A stretch of DNA of 64,000 nucleotides from Winogradskyella sp. (GTDB lineage Bacteria; Bacteroidota; Bacteroidia; Flavobacteriales; Flavobacteriaceae). Shown one piece after another: positions 17,750 to 26,648 of the stretch; position 1 is the first letter of the stretch; every line of letters starts with the position of its first letter. Where the stretch lies: NCBI RefSeq assembly GCF_028289625.1, contig NZ_JANQOM010000061.1, positions 62,001-126,000 on the forward strand, read 5' to 3'. The translations under genes were made by a program, and so were the position numbers. The notes under the pieces are model-generated. The model was not told the DNA's origin, did no database searches, and worked only from the letters and a program-made list of their open reading frames with translations.

Positions 17750-17772
17750 GCGTAGTTTATACACAAAAATAA
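17750..17772 (-). promoter_or_regulatory. Putative nrtR promoter/operator block
   Basis: A 23-base block ending 2 bases before the nrtR ATG is the partner of the block at 16971-16993 (18 of 23 positions the same). On the minus strand it contains TATTTTTG (17771-17764), a TAnnTTTG -7 element. No good -33 TTG is visible. The position implies a very short leader, so a repressor bound here would also cover the ribosome entry site. Confidence 0.5.
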
Positions 17773-17806
17773 GTTTTTTATTTATGAAATTTAAAAATGT
17801 AAGCTA

Positions 17807-19189
17807 TTATGGTTTTGGAACTACAACCGATCTATTAATCCAGCACTTAATTTCTATCGTTTTGCCACCTAAGCCTTTTAAAAATACCTTTTCTTTAGTT
17901 GGAGCTTTTGCCTCATAACTAGCTACATATTGATTAACATATGTTTGGAGTGTAGGATCAACACGAGATGCTTTTTCTGCCTCCTTAGCCGCTAACCAAT
18001 AGACAGCCCTTTGGTAAAAATTGTCCTTCCCACAACTCTTATCCTTGGCACTATCGGCATACATTTGAGCAATTAAAAAATGTGGTCGCCCATTAGACGG
18101 ATTGAGTTTTAAAGCCTTCAGCAGATAACTACGTGCCTTTACAAATTGATTCTTATTCTTTAATATAACTCCAATCCTGAACGCAATGTTCGATTTTTTA
18201 TACGATCTGGTTTCTAACTGAAATGCTTCTTCTAAATACTGATACGCTTCTTTATCTTTTCCTTTTTTGAGCAATACTGTAGCGACATAAAGTTTGGTGT
18301 CTGCAGATGGCGCCACCTCGTCGTATTGCTTCACCAATTTTTCGTAGAGCTCATCATCTGTGCATTTCTTATGATACATTCTACTCACGGAACGCTTTAA
18401 CCAGATAGAATCGTTTTGGTGGGTTTCGAAGCCCTTGGAGTATAGCTGAATTAAAATTTTGCAATTCGCTTTTTCATCTGCAATGGCATCCATGTTGTTC
18501 TTAATCAAAGTATAATTTTTCAGATAACTTTCATAAGCCCTTCTATTGTTGCTTTCCCTAGTCGTAAGTGATTTCCCTTTTTCTAATTTTAACACTAAGG
18601 CATTTAGTTTCTCTGAATAATTCTGTATTTCTAGCTCTATCTTCTCGCTAATATCATCATAGGTATTGAATAATTCTGTTGCTGACTTTTTGCCCTCATC
18701 AAACAATTCTACCATTAAAGAAAAATACGTATACAGACTCTTTGGATGTGTAAACGTTGCTTTATCTGATTTGAAAACCTCATCAAAACAATCGAAAAGT
18801 TCATTATTATTTTTACCTAACTCATCTTTATAATCATATTGTAATTGACAAGATTTGACGCCAAATTCCCCTTTAGGTGTTCTACTTTCAAAATACTGTT
18901 TTCGATCTTTCCAAAGCGCGATTAAATCTTCAATAAAACCTTTCTTCTCAACTCCTTCTGTTTTTCCAATCTTATACTTTAGAATTTTTTCACCATCGGC
19001 ATAAATCGCTAAACTCAACTCTGGACAATTAGTTCTAATATGCAACCATGGCTCATATGCAGTATCATATTTTTTTGCCTTTACATATTGGTTAGCTAAT
19101 GAAAGCTTTGTTTGGCATTCAATATTGTTTTGCGCATTTGTTATACCTATAAACAAGAAGAAATAAAAGACAATTGATTTTTTGGTCAT
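17807..19189 (-). CDS. Exported TPR-repeat protein of unknown function
   Basis: 460 aa with a signal peptide (KKSIVFYFFLFIGITNAQ, cleavage near residue 19). TPR-like helices occur at the N-terminus (ANQYVKAKKYDTAYEPWLHI) and again at about 290-400 (KDKEAYQYLEEAFQL, FVKARSYLLKALKLNPSNGRPHFLIAQMYADS). The middle is helical and charged. This layout is common among flavobacterial periplasmic or surface proteins. The ligand and role are unknown. It is 59 bases upstream of nrtR on the same strand, but the nrtR promoter block lies between them, so I do not place it in the ADP-ribose cluster. Confidence 0.8.
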   Translation of the reverse strand: MTKKSIVFYFFLFIGITNAQNNIECQTKLSLANQYVKAKKYDTAYEPWLHIRTNCPELSLAIYADGEKILKYKIGKTEGVEKKGFIEDLIALWKDRKQYFESRTPKGEFGVKSCQLQYDYKDELGKNNNELFDCFDEVFKSDKATFTHPKSLYTYFSLMVELFDEGKKSATELFNTYDDISEKIELEIQNYSEKLNALVLKLEKGKSLTTRESNNRRAYESYLKNYTLIKNNMDAIADEKANCKILIQLYSKGFETHQNDSIWLKRSVSRMYHKKCTDDELYEKLVKQYDEVAPSADTKLYVATVLLKKGKDKEAYQYLEEAFQLETRSYKKSNIAFRIGVILKNKNQFVKARSYLLKALKLNPSNGRPHFLIAQMYADSAKDKSCGKDNFYQRAVYWLAAKEAEKASRVDPTLQTYVNQYVASYEAKAPTKEKVFLKGLGGKTIEIKCWINRSVVVPKP

Positions 19190-19334
19190 AATGTATTTGA
19201 TTAGTAGTTAGTTACACACTAAAAAGCTACAAAAAACATACCAAAGGCCTGTAGAGAAAAAAGTAAGCTTTATGTTTTAGCTTACTTTGCGATTTATTTG
19301 TGCTTAAAATCGGAACTAATGCTTAAAGATAGCG

Positions 19335-20459
19335 TCAAGGCTGATTCGCTAAAGTCTCGCTTTCAGAAATAGTTACTGTTTCTCCATTTTTTAACTGAAT
19401 AGTAAATGGCGCTTTTGACTTTATCAATTGCCGTTGGTATTGATCCAAAGTACAAAAGCTACTAAATTGCTTCCCATCATATTGCAGTATCTCGTCTCCT
19501 TGTCTAACCCCTAAATTCCAGATTTCGCTTCCTTTTACAACACTTATAATTCTCATCGCACCATCGTAATAAGAAGCGTAACACGGATAATGATTATAAA
19601 CCTCTTTAATCCGGGAAGATGAGACATAGAGTTTATTCTTTTGTAAACTTAAAAAAAGGGATAATCCTTTCCATAAATCATTTCCAATTTTTGAAGACTT
19701 TAAGTCATTATAATAAATAATAGGTGATACCATTACATTTTTAGATGTACTTTCTGGAAACTGAAACACCTTTGGTTTAGTAGCGGTAAATACACCATTG
19801 ACATCAAAACTACCTGAATACACCTCAACTTGAGGAAAATCATCAATGTTAGTTAAGTTATACTCTTTTTTCGATATATTAGACGATATACCCGCACCTG
19901 TATCTAGTAAAAATTTAAAGCGATTTTCTTTGCGTTTCAAATACACATAGGGATGGTTTTTGATAAAATCAAAGCTTAACTCGTGCATTGAATCAACCTC
20001 ATTAGGTAAATAATCTTTTGGATACATAACAAGTATTTTCTGCTTAAAATCAATTTGCCAATTGAGCTCCTTGATAATGTCAATACCGAGAATACCATCA
20101 ATATTATGGCAGGAAAAAATAGTATTCTCAGCCGTATTTAAGATGCGGTGTCCTGTAATTTTTCTACTTCCTATGTTAATAGGACCACTCTTATAAAAAC
20201 GCATTTTACTGCGCAAACCACTAGAAGATACTACACTAAGGGATTTATTAGTTCTTTTCAATTCATCTCTTGCCCAGTCATAAGCCACTGAATATTCTGC
20301 ACCAGTGTCAAAAGCAAATTCTTTCTCTACACCATTAAATGATACAGGAATTATGATTAAACCCAAATCATTTCTAAAGGGAATCGTGTCTTGAAACTTT
20401 TGGCCAAAGCCTAGCTGGGTGAACAACAAGAAAACAAGTAGGAAAAATTGGCCTTTCAT
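19335..20459 (-). CDS. Secreted retropepsin-like aspartic protease with C-terminal PDZ domain
   Basis: 374 aa. A signal peptide (FFLLVFLLFTQLGFGQ) is followed by two retropepsin-type half-domains, each with an active-site motif: FDTGAEYS near residue 49 and LLDTGAGISS near residue 185. A single chain with two DTG sites can fold as a complete aspartic protease. The C-terminal 85 residues form a PDZ-like domain (GSEIWNLGVRQGDEILQYDGKQ is its ligand-loop region). Probably acts in the periplasm on envelope proteins. It stands alone between the TPR gene and tRNA-Leu. Confidence 0.85.
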   Translation of the reverse strand: MKGQFFLLVFLLFTQLGFGQKFQDTIPFRNDLGLIIIPVSFNGVEKEFAFDTGAEYSVAYDWARDELKRTNKSLSVVSSSGLRSKMRFYKSGPINIGSRKITGHRILNTAENTIFSCHNIDGILGIDIIKELNWQIDFKQKILVMYPKDYLPNEVDSMHELSFDFIKNHPYVYLKRKENRFKFLLDTGAGISSNISKKEYNLTNIDDFPQVEVYSGSFDVNGVFTATKPKVFQFPESTSKNVMVSPIIYYNDLKSSKIGNDLWKGLSLFLSLQKNKLYVSSSRIKEVYNHYPCYASYYDGAMRIISVVKGSEIWNLGVRQGDEILQYDGKQFSSFCTLDQYQRQLIKSKAPFTIQLKNGETVTISESETLANQP

Positions 20460-20544
20460 AGTTTGATAGGTTTAGAGACCAATATAAGAAACCAAAAAAT
20501 TCTTTGGAATAGATTTATGTTTTTATTAATCAATTACTAAAAAC

Positions 20545-20580
20545 AAAAAACTTCCAGTGTTATGAAACATTGGAAGTTTT
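20545..20580 (-). terminator. Terminator after tRNA-Leu
   Basis: On the minus strand AACTTCCAATG pairs with CACTGGAAGTT (one mismatch) around an eight-base loop and is followed by T-rich sequence. It begins 2 bases after the tRNA 3' end. Confidence 0.75.
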
Positions 20581-20581
20581 G

Positions 20582-20665
20582 TACCAAAGGTGGGACTCGA
20601 ACCCACACGCTATTGCTAGCATCGGATTTTGAATCCGACGTGTCTACCAATTCCACCACTTTGGC
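20582..20665 (-). tRNA. tRNA-Leu (anticodon CAA)
   Basis: 84 bases. The acceptor stem GCCAAAG pairs with CTTTGGT, discriminator A. The D arm has GGAATTGGTAGAC. The anticodon stem TCGGA/TCCGA encloses TTCAAAA with anticodon CAA, reading UUG. A long variable arm (TGCTA/TAGCG) marks a class II tRNA. The T arm is GTGGG-TTCGAGT-CCCAC. The 3' CCA is not encoded, so it must be added after transcription. Confidence 0.95.
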
Positions 20666-20805
20666 AATTTCGGACAGCAAAAATATAAAATATTTTTCGT
20701 CAACCAACTAAAAACAGAGGGATTATCCTTTAAGGAGCGAATAATTTTCCTAAATTTGAGCCCATCTTATAACTCAACTAACAACTCTTTTAATTACTAA
20801 CTCAA

Positions 20806-21747
20806 ATGCCCAATAATACTACTGAAGCCAAGATTTTTACATGTTCTCAAAGTAAAGATTTAGCAGAAGAAATTGCAGCTGCCTATGGTGTAAAATTAGG
20901 TAATGTTATTACATCCACGTATAGTGATGGTGAATTTCAGCCTTCTTATGAAGAATCTATACGAGGTACACGAATTTTTATAATAGGTTCTACGCATCCA
21001 GGACCAAAGAATTTAATGGAAATGCTATTAATGATTGACGCTGCCAAACGTGCATCGGCAAGACATATAACAGCGGTAATGCCTTATTTTGGTTGGGCAA
21101 GACAAGATAGAAAGGATAAACCAAGGGTCCCTATTGCTGCAAAATTAGTTGCCAAAATGTTAGAAGCAGCTGGTGCAACACGTATCATTACTATGGATTT
21201 ACATGCAGATCAAATACAAGGGTTTTTTGAAAAACCTGTAGATCATTTATTTGCATCGACGATATTTTTACCTTATTTAAGAAGCTTAAATCTAGATAAT
21301 TTAACTATTGCCTCGCCAGATATGGGTGGGTCCAAACGAGCTTATGCTTATTCTAAAGCTTTAATGAGTGATGTGGTCATATGTTACAAGCAACGTGCAA
21401 AGGCTAATGTCATATCGCACATGGAACTTATTGGAGATGTTACTGGTAAAAATGTAGTTTTGGTGGATGATATGGTCGATACTGCAGGCACTTTAACTAA
21501 AGCTGCGGATTTAATGATGGAGCGTGGTGCTATCAGTGTAAGAGCTATCTGTACACATCCTATTTTATCGGGCAGTGCCTATGAACGTTTAGAGAATTCA
21601 AGACTCGAAGAGTTAATTGTTACCAACTCAATCCCCTTAAAACAAAAAAGTAATAAGCTAAGAGTCTTAAGCTGTGCAAACTTATTTGCTGATGTCATGT
21701 ATAATGTACACCACAACCAGTCCATTAGTAGCAAATTTGTGATGTAA
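20806..21747 (+). CDS. prs: Ribose-phosphate pyrophosphokinase
   Basis: Makes PRPP from ribose 5-phosphate and ATP, feeding purine, pyrimidine, His, Trp and NAD synthesis. At 313 aa it has the class I features: YSDGEFQPSYEESIRG, the catalytic loop region around the PYFGWARQDRKDKPR stretch, MDLHADQIQGFF, and the PRPP loop VVLVDDMVDTAGTLTKAA near residue 220. It begins the prs-rplY-pth order, which is common in this phylum. Confidence 0.97.
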   Translation: MPNNTTEAKIFTCSQSKDLAEEIAAAYGVKLGNVITSTYSDGEFQPSYEESIRGTRIFIIGSTHPGPKNLMEMLLMIDAAKRASARHITAVMPYFGWARQDRKDKPRVPIAAKLVAKMLEAAGATRIITMDLHADQIQGFFEKPVDHLFASTIFLPYLRSLNLDNLTIASPDMGGSKRAYAYSKALMSDVVICYKQRAKANVISHMELIGDVTGKNVVLVDDMVDTAGTLTKAADLMMERGAISVRAICTHPILSGSAYERLENSRLEELIVTNSIPLKQKSNKLRVLSCANLFADVMYNVHHNQSISSKFVM

Positions 21748-21956
21748 AGATTGTCTCTCTAAGTTACCAATACTTATTTAAAGTCTTATTAAACCTGAAA
21801 ATGCAAAAAATAGCATAAAACACTAGTATTTTTATATTATATGCTTAAATTTGCAGCCCTCAAAATGAGGTAATTAAACATATAATAACCAAACATTTAA
21901 AATGAAACATCTTTTGATGTTACATATGACAATTAAAAAACAATAAACAAAAACTC

Positions 21957-22598
21957 ATGAAATCACTTACAATCAACGGATCTCAAAGAGAAAGCGTGGG
22001 CAAATCGTCAACTAAAGCCTTACGTAATGCTGGTCAGATTCCTTGCGTATTATACGGAGGAGATAAGCCACTACATTTCTCTGCACCAGAGTTGGCATTC
22101 TCTAAACTAGTATACACACCAAATGCGCATACTGTTGTGATTGCCTTAGATAACGGTGAAACATACAATGCAATTATGCAAGATATTCAGTTTCATCCAG
22201 TGACCGATAGAATCTTACACATCGATTTCTATCAAATTTTTGAAAACAAAGAAATCTCCATGGAAATTCCTGTTCAAATAGTTGGAACGTCTAAAGGTGT
22301 TTTAAATGGTGGAGTTTTAAGAAGACCTTACCGTAAGCTAAGAGTAAAGGCCATTCCTTCTAAATTACCAGATTTTATTGAAGTAGATATTACCCCATTA
22401 AAAATCGGAAGTAAACTTTACATAACAGCATTAGAGAATGAGGATTATAAATTTTTACATCCAGATAACACTGTTGTATGTCAGGTAAGACGAAGTAGAT
22501 TAGCTGTAGTAGACGAAGACGAAGATGAAGGAGATGAAGCAGCAGCTACAGAAGGAGGTACGGATGCGGCACCTGCAGCTGAAGCAGCACAAGAATAA
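21957..22598 (+). CDS. rplY: 50S ribosomal protein L25/general stress protein Ctc
   Basis: Long (CTC/TL5) form of L25, which binds 5S rRNA. 213 aa: the N-terminal L25 domain ([22 protein letters not shown] start, then [10 protein letters not shown]) at 1-95, and the C-terminal TL5 domain to about 185. An acidic, alanine-rich tail follows ([23 protein letters not shown]), which is common in Bacteroidota copies. A terminator follows 25 bases after the stop, and pth begins soon after it. Confidence 0.95.
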   Translation: MKSLTINGSQRESVGKSSTKALRNAGQIPCVLYGGDKPLHFSAPELAFSKLVYTPNAHTVVIALDNGETYNAIMQDIQFHPVTDRILHIDFYQIFENKEISMEIPVQIVGTSKGVLNGGVLRRPYRKLRVKAIPSKLPDFIEVDITPLKIGSKLYITALENEDYKFLHPDNTVVCQVRRSRLAVVDEDEDEGDEAAATEGGTDAAPAAEAAQE

Positions 22599-22622
22599 CG
22601 AATTAGTATTCCTCTAATACCC

Positions 22623-22657
22623 AAAAGCATTCTGATACAGAATGCTTTTTTTATTTT
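22623..22657 (+). terminator. Terminator between rplY and pth
   Basis: AAAAGCATTCTG, short loop, CAGAATGCTTTTTTTATTTTT: a strong 9-bp stem with a T-run. The pth start codon is only 16 bases beyond, so some read-through or a promoter inside rplY is needed for pth. Confidence 0.85.
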
Positions 22658-22673
22658 TACACAAAGTGAAAAA

Positions 22674-23306
22674 ATGTTTAAGTTTCTAAAAAAGTGGCTT
22701 GGTTTTAGCAATGTAATTGAGCAAAATGAAGAAGACCTTATGAAAAAATTTTTAATTGTAGGTTTGGGTAATATTGGCGAAAAATACAACAATACTAGGC
22801 ATAATATTGGGTTTAAGGTATTAGATCATCTAGCTGAAAAAGAATCCATTTCTTTTGAAACAGTAAAGTTAGGGGATTTATCCAAATTAAAAATCAAAGG
22901 ACGAACACTTGTTCTTCTAAAACCTAGCACATATATGAACCTCAGCGGTAAAGCTGTAAAGTATTGGCTAGAAAAAGAAAAAGTTCCCATAGAAAACTTA
23001 CTTATTGTTACTGATGACCTTAACTTACCTTTTGGTACAATTCGTCTAAAAACTAAAGGAAGTGATGGAGGCCACAATGGTCTAAAAGATATTCAAGAGA
23101 AATTACAAACCACTAAATACAATCGTTTTAGGTTTGGAATTAGTGATGCGTTTAGCAAAGGAAGACAGATAGATTATGTACTAGGTAAGTGGAATGACGA
23201 GGAAAATGTAAAGTTAGATGAACGCCTAAATACATCAATTGAATTGATAAAATCTTTTGTTCTTGCTGGTGTTAATAACACCATGAATCAATTTAATGGA
23301 AAATAA
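22674..23306 (+). CDS. pth: Peptidyl-tRNA hydrolase
   Basis: Cleaves peptidyl-tRNA released from stalled ribosomes. The catalytic core is complete: [20 protein letters not shown] with the catalytic His, [21 protein letters not shown] with the Asp, and [11 protein letters not shown]. The chosen ATG gives 210 aa with a 22-residue basic/acidic N-terminal extension before [11 protein letters not shown] second ATG at 22740 would give the classical 188-aa enzyme. The extension is frequent in flavobacterial pth genes, so I keep the longer form with some doubt. Confidence 0.93.
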   Translation: MFKFLKKWLGFSNVIEQNEEDLMKKFLIVGLGNIGEKYNNTRHNIGFKVLDHLAEKESISFETVKLGDLSKLKIKGRTLVLLKPSTYMNLSGKAVKYWLEKEKVPIENLLIVTDDLNLPFGTIRLKTKGSDGGHNGLKDIQEKLQTTKYNRFRFGISDAFSKGRQIDYVLGKWNDEENVKLDERLNTSIELIKSFVLAGVNNTMNQFNGK

Positions 23307-23349
23307 AACAAGCCTCCAATTAAATATCTCTTAGCCTTGTATTAATCCT

Positions 23350-25638
23350 CTATTTTATTATAATTTTTCTGGCTATGTTGATCAATTCATTTTTAATTAC
23401 TAGTAGATAGATACCAGATTCTGCATAACTAAGGTCAATTGATTCTCTAAAGCTAGAAACTCCATTTACATATTGTTTTTCAAAAATTCTTCGTCCTCTT
23501 ATATCATAGATTGAAATGTCAAAATCGTCAGTAATAGAACTATCTAACACAACATTAAACCTACCATCACTAGGATTGGGATAGATGTTTAATTCGATAT
23601 CATTGTCATCAAATTCGCTTACAGACAAAGATTCTTGCACGGAAAAATTAGCCCGATTAATTGCATAAAATATGTTATTGTGCCCTTCTACTTTTACTCT
23701 GGCTGTTGATGTATTACCACCGACATCAGGCACAATTATATCATGTATACCATCATTTGGCACATCAGAAGCTAACACAAACGGATAGGTAAATCCTCCA
23801 TCTATCGATAACTGTATATTTACTGTAGGCGTATTTACAGCACCAACATCTGTACCTGCAACGTTCCATGTCACTGTTTGATTAGTGCCTTCATCCCAAA
23901 TTTCATTTGTGGTTTGTGAGGTAACAACAAACGGCCCTGAAATCCCATCGACGCTCACTGACATGGTATCATAACTACTTTGTGGTGTCTGACCTACGCC
24001 ATTTGTTTCACTTCGATCTCTTACAGTCAAAGCAAAATTTAACGTCCTTCCAACGGTTGAAACAGTTTCCCATGAAGAGTTATCTGAAGTTTCAAAGGGG
24101 TTTATTTCCGTTAACAGGTTAGAAATAACTCTTTCAACAATAGGCATATATCGATCTGGAGATGTGCTCGGAGGTCTTGACCTCCATAAAGCGCCTGTGG
24201 TTTTAGTAGGTCCAAAATTATCTGTAGTTGTTATGCCGTCATCAATCTGTTCCCAATTATAGTATAAAATATCACTATCAGCATCCGTTGCGCTTCCCTT
24301 CAAAACAAAGGCTGTTCCATTAGGTATTGTATAATCCGGTCCAGCATCAGATACTGGCGGATTATTGCTAATTGGCGTACTAGTCCAGCACGTTCTAGTT
24401 TGTAAATTATTCAAAATTTGTAAAATACTGTAGTAATGGAAATAAGGATCGGAGTGATCTTGCACGTCATTACTAAAGGTTATTCCGGCATAACCCATAA
24501 TCGTAGTCCCACTTCCAGGTTCTGCATTTACTCCTCTGCCTTCACTACTAAATGACCAAGTATGATTGGCACCCATTTGGTGACCTATTTCGTGTGGCAC
24601 ATAATCAATATCAAAAAAATCGGACATGTATGGACCTCCATCATTATCTAAAAAAGTATGCCTAGACCAGCCTCTACCTTTTTGATTATCAACACACACA
24701 CAGCCTATACAACCCGCATTACCATTATTTGCGCCGAAAGCAAACAAATGTCCTACATCATAGTTGGCTTCGCCAATATTTAGTGTCAGTGTCGTTTGAA
24801 GTTGAGTATTGAAAGCACCAGTGTAAGGATCTGTTACAGGATCGGGATAAATAATTTCTGTTCCACTTACTAAGATAAAAGTCACAGCCATATCTACCTC
24901 AAAAACTTCATTATTCCTATTTAAAGTAGAAACAACTTGTGCCAAAGCATCCTCTTGAGCGTTCCCATTACCTGCATTTCCGTCATCCCAAAAATTGGTA
25001 TATTCACCTGTTGTAGATATTGCTATTCTAAATGTTCTAAGAATTTGATCATTCGCATCTCTGCCAGTAATACCATTAAAATCCATTAGGAAAAATTCAT
25101 CTCCTGTTAAACACCCATAACTTTTTACATTGCGCGTCCATACATCCCTAGTGTAAGTAATGTAAGATGTATTGTCTATTCTACTTGTTGGCACTGTAAA
25201 GGTTAAAGGTTCATCTGATGAAGTAATCATTGTTTGAAGCCCTTGTGGAGTTACACTAAAACGTACTCTAGTTCCAAGATGATCGATACTAAACCCTAAA
25301 TAGGTCTTAATATTTGGGTATTGCCGCGATAATTCTTCTGAGAGAATTGGAGCTTCAACAACCCTAAATTGTTCCATCTCACCCTTATTATTTGGAAGGT
25401 AAATCGTGGTATTAGAAATTCTGGTACCAGACGACCGAAGTGGCGCATTTACCAACTGTGCTTTAAAGGCATCATAATCTAAGTTATATGTTTGATAAAA
25501 CTTTTCGTTTAATTCGGACTTGTTGTCGCCAGAACTTAAATTTTTATCTTTTTTTTGCCAATAACTCTGTTGAGCTATGGCAGAAAATAAGGTTAAAAAC
25601 ATGGATAATGACAAAACAAAATGTAGTTTTGTTTTCAT
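23350..25638 (-). CDS. Secreted reprolysin-type zinc metalloprotease with T9SS C-terminal signal
   Basis: 762 aa. A signal peptide (FVLSLSMFLTLFSAIAQQ) precedes a propeptide-like region and the metalloprotease domain. The zinc motif HEIGHQMGANH lies at about 349-359, with a Met-turn candidate in TIMGYAGI downstream. Residues 430-660 contain PKD/fibronectin-like segments. The last 75 residues are a type A type IX secretion sorting domain (LNIYPNPSDGRFNV, YDIRGRRIFEKQ, SGIYLLVIKN). It is therefore exported by the gliding-associated T9SS to the surface or medium, probably for protein scavenging. Three-base convergence does not apply: pth ends 43 bases away. Confidence 0.92.
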   Translation of the reverse strand: MKTKLHFVLSLSMFLTLFSAIAQQSYWQKKDKNLSSGDNKSELNEKFYQTYNLDYDAFKAQLVNAPLRSSGTRISNTTIYLPNNKGEMEQFRVVEAPILSEELSRQYPNIKTYLGFSIDHLGTRVRFSVTPQGLQTMITSSDEPLTFTVPTSRIDNTSYITYTRDVWTRNVKSYGCLTGDEFFLMDFNGITGRDANDQILRTFRIAISTTGEYTNFWDDGNAGNGNAQEDALAQVVSTLNRNNEVFEVDMAVTFILVSGTEIIYPDPVTDPYTGAFNTQLQTTLTLNIGEANYDVGHLFAFGANNGNAGCIGCVCVDNQKGRGWSRHTFLDNDGGPYMSDFFDIDYVPHEIGHQMGANHTWSFSSEGRGVNAEPGSGTTIMGYAGITFSNDVQDHSDPYFHYYSILQILNNLQTRTCWTSTPISNNPPVSDAGPDYTIPNGTAFVLKGSATDADSDILYYNWEQIDDGITTTDNFGPTKTTGALWRSRPPSTSPDRYMPIVERVISNLLTEINPFETSDNSSWETVSTVGRTLNFALTVRDRSETNGVGQTPQSSYDTMSVSVDGISGPFVVTSQTTNEIWDEGTNQTVTWNVAGTDVGAVNTPTVNIQLSIDGGFTYPFVLASDVPNDGIHDIIVPDVGGNTSTARVKVEGHNNIFYAINRANFSVQESLSVSEFDDNDIELNIYPNPSDGRFNVVLDSSITDDFDISIYDIRGRRIFEKQYVNGVSSFRESIDLSYAESGIYLLVIKNELINIARKIIIK

Positions 25639-25739
25639 AATTTTTTTGGGTAAAAATAAAGTTTAACGAATTTAAGATTTTTTGTGCTAACAGTAAGTAT
25701 TTTGCCGAAAAACAACCAAAACCTTACAAAATTTGACTT

Positions 25740-26648
25740 TTGATTAAGAATTCTTCAAAAATTATCACGGTAGGAACATTCGATGGTGTTCATATTGGCC
25801 ATAAAAAAATTTTAAATCGCGTAGTTAACCTAGCCAGCGAGAACAACCTCTCACCTTCTGTCTTAACTTTTTTCCCTCATCCTCGGATGGTACTTCAAAA
25901 AGCCGATGATATTAAATTACTGAATACAATTGAAGAACGTATCAGCATATTAAAAAATTATGGCATAAAGGATGTTGTCGTTAAGGAATTCAACCCAACA
26001 TTTGCCAACCTTTCAGCAGAAGACTATGTAAAAAAGATTTTGGTCGATGAACTCAATACCAAACAAATCGTCATCGGTTACGATCATCATTTTGGCAAAA
26101 ACAGAAGTGCTAATATCAATGATTTAAAACATTTTTCGAGAAAGTATAACTTTACAATTGAGGAGATTTTGGCTCAAGATATTGAGGATGTTACGGTAAG
26201 TTCTACAAAAATTAGAAATGCTTTGAATACTGGAAAGATCAGCATTGCAAATTCTTTTTTAGGTTACAATTATTTTATCACTGGTGAAGTTATTAAAGGA
26301 AAGGGATTAGGTAGAACTTTGGATTTTCCTACGGCTAACATTTATATTAAGGAAAACTACAAATTAATCCCTGCCAATGGTGTCTATGTCGTAAAATCCA
26401 GAATTGAAGATTCTACTGTATATGGCATGATGAATATTGGCATAAACCCAACAGTAGATGGAAAAACGCGTTCTATTGAAGTGAATTTCTTTAATTTTGA
26501 TAAAGACATTTATGGAAAAGTGATACGAATAGAATTTCTTCATTGGTTGAGAAGTGAGCAAAAATTTGAGAATCTTGAAGCTTTAAAAAAGCAATTAAGT
26601 ACTGATATGAATAATGCCAAAGACTTTATAAAAACGCTAAATGAATAA
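25740..26648 (+). CDS. ribF: Bifunctional riboflavin kinase/FMN adenylyltransferase
   Basis: Makes FMN and then FAD. The N-terminal adenylyltransferase has TVGTFDGVHIGHKKIL and the ISSTKIR-like VSSTKIRNAL motif near 155. The C-terminal kinase has GEVIKGKGLGRTLDFPTANI and the MNIGINPTV stretch. 302 aa, slightly short at the N-terminus. The start is TTG 25740: an in-frame TGA at 25734-25736 rules out anything earlier and the next Met is far inside the fold. Its stop overlaps the next gene by 8 bases. Confidence 0.94.
   Translation: MIKNSSKIITVGTFDGVHIGHKKILNRVVNLASENNLSPSVLTFFPHPRMVLQKADDIKLLNTIEERISILKNYGIKDVVVKEFNPTFANLSAEDYVKKILVDELNTKQIVIGYDHHFGKNRSANINDLKHFSRKYNFTIEEILAQDIEDVTVSSTKIRNALNTGKISIANSFLGYNYFITGEVIKGKGLGRTLDFPTANIYIKENYKLIPANGVYVVKSRIEDSTVYGMMNIGINPTVDGKTRSIEVNFFNFDKDIYGKVIRIEFLHWLRSEQKFENLEALKKQLSTDMNNAKDFIKTLNE

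Noticed and set aside
22481-22792. Minus-strand open frame opposite rplY and pth
   Set aside because: It is the mirror of the repetitive acidic tail codons of rplY, giving a low-complexity serine run.
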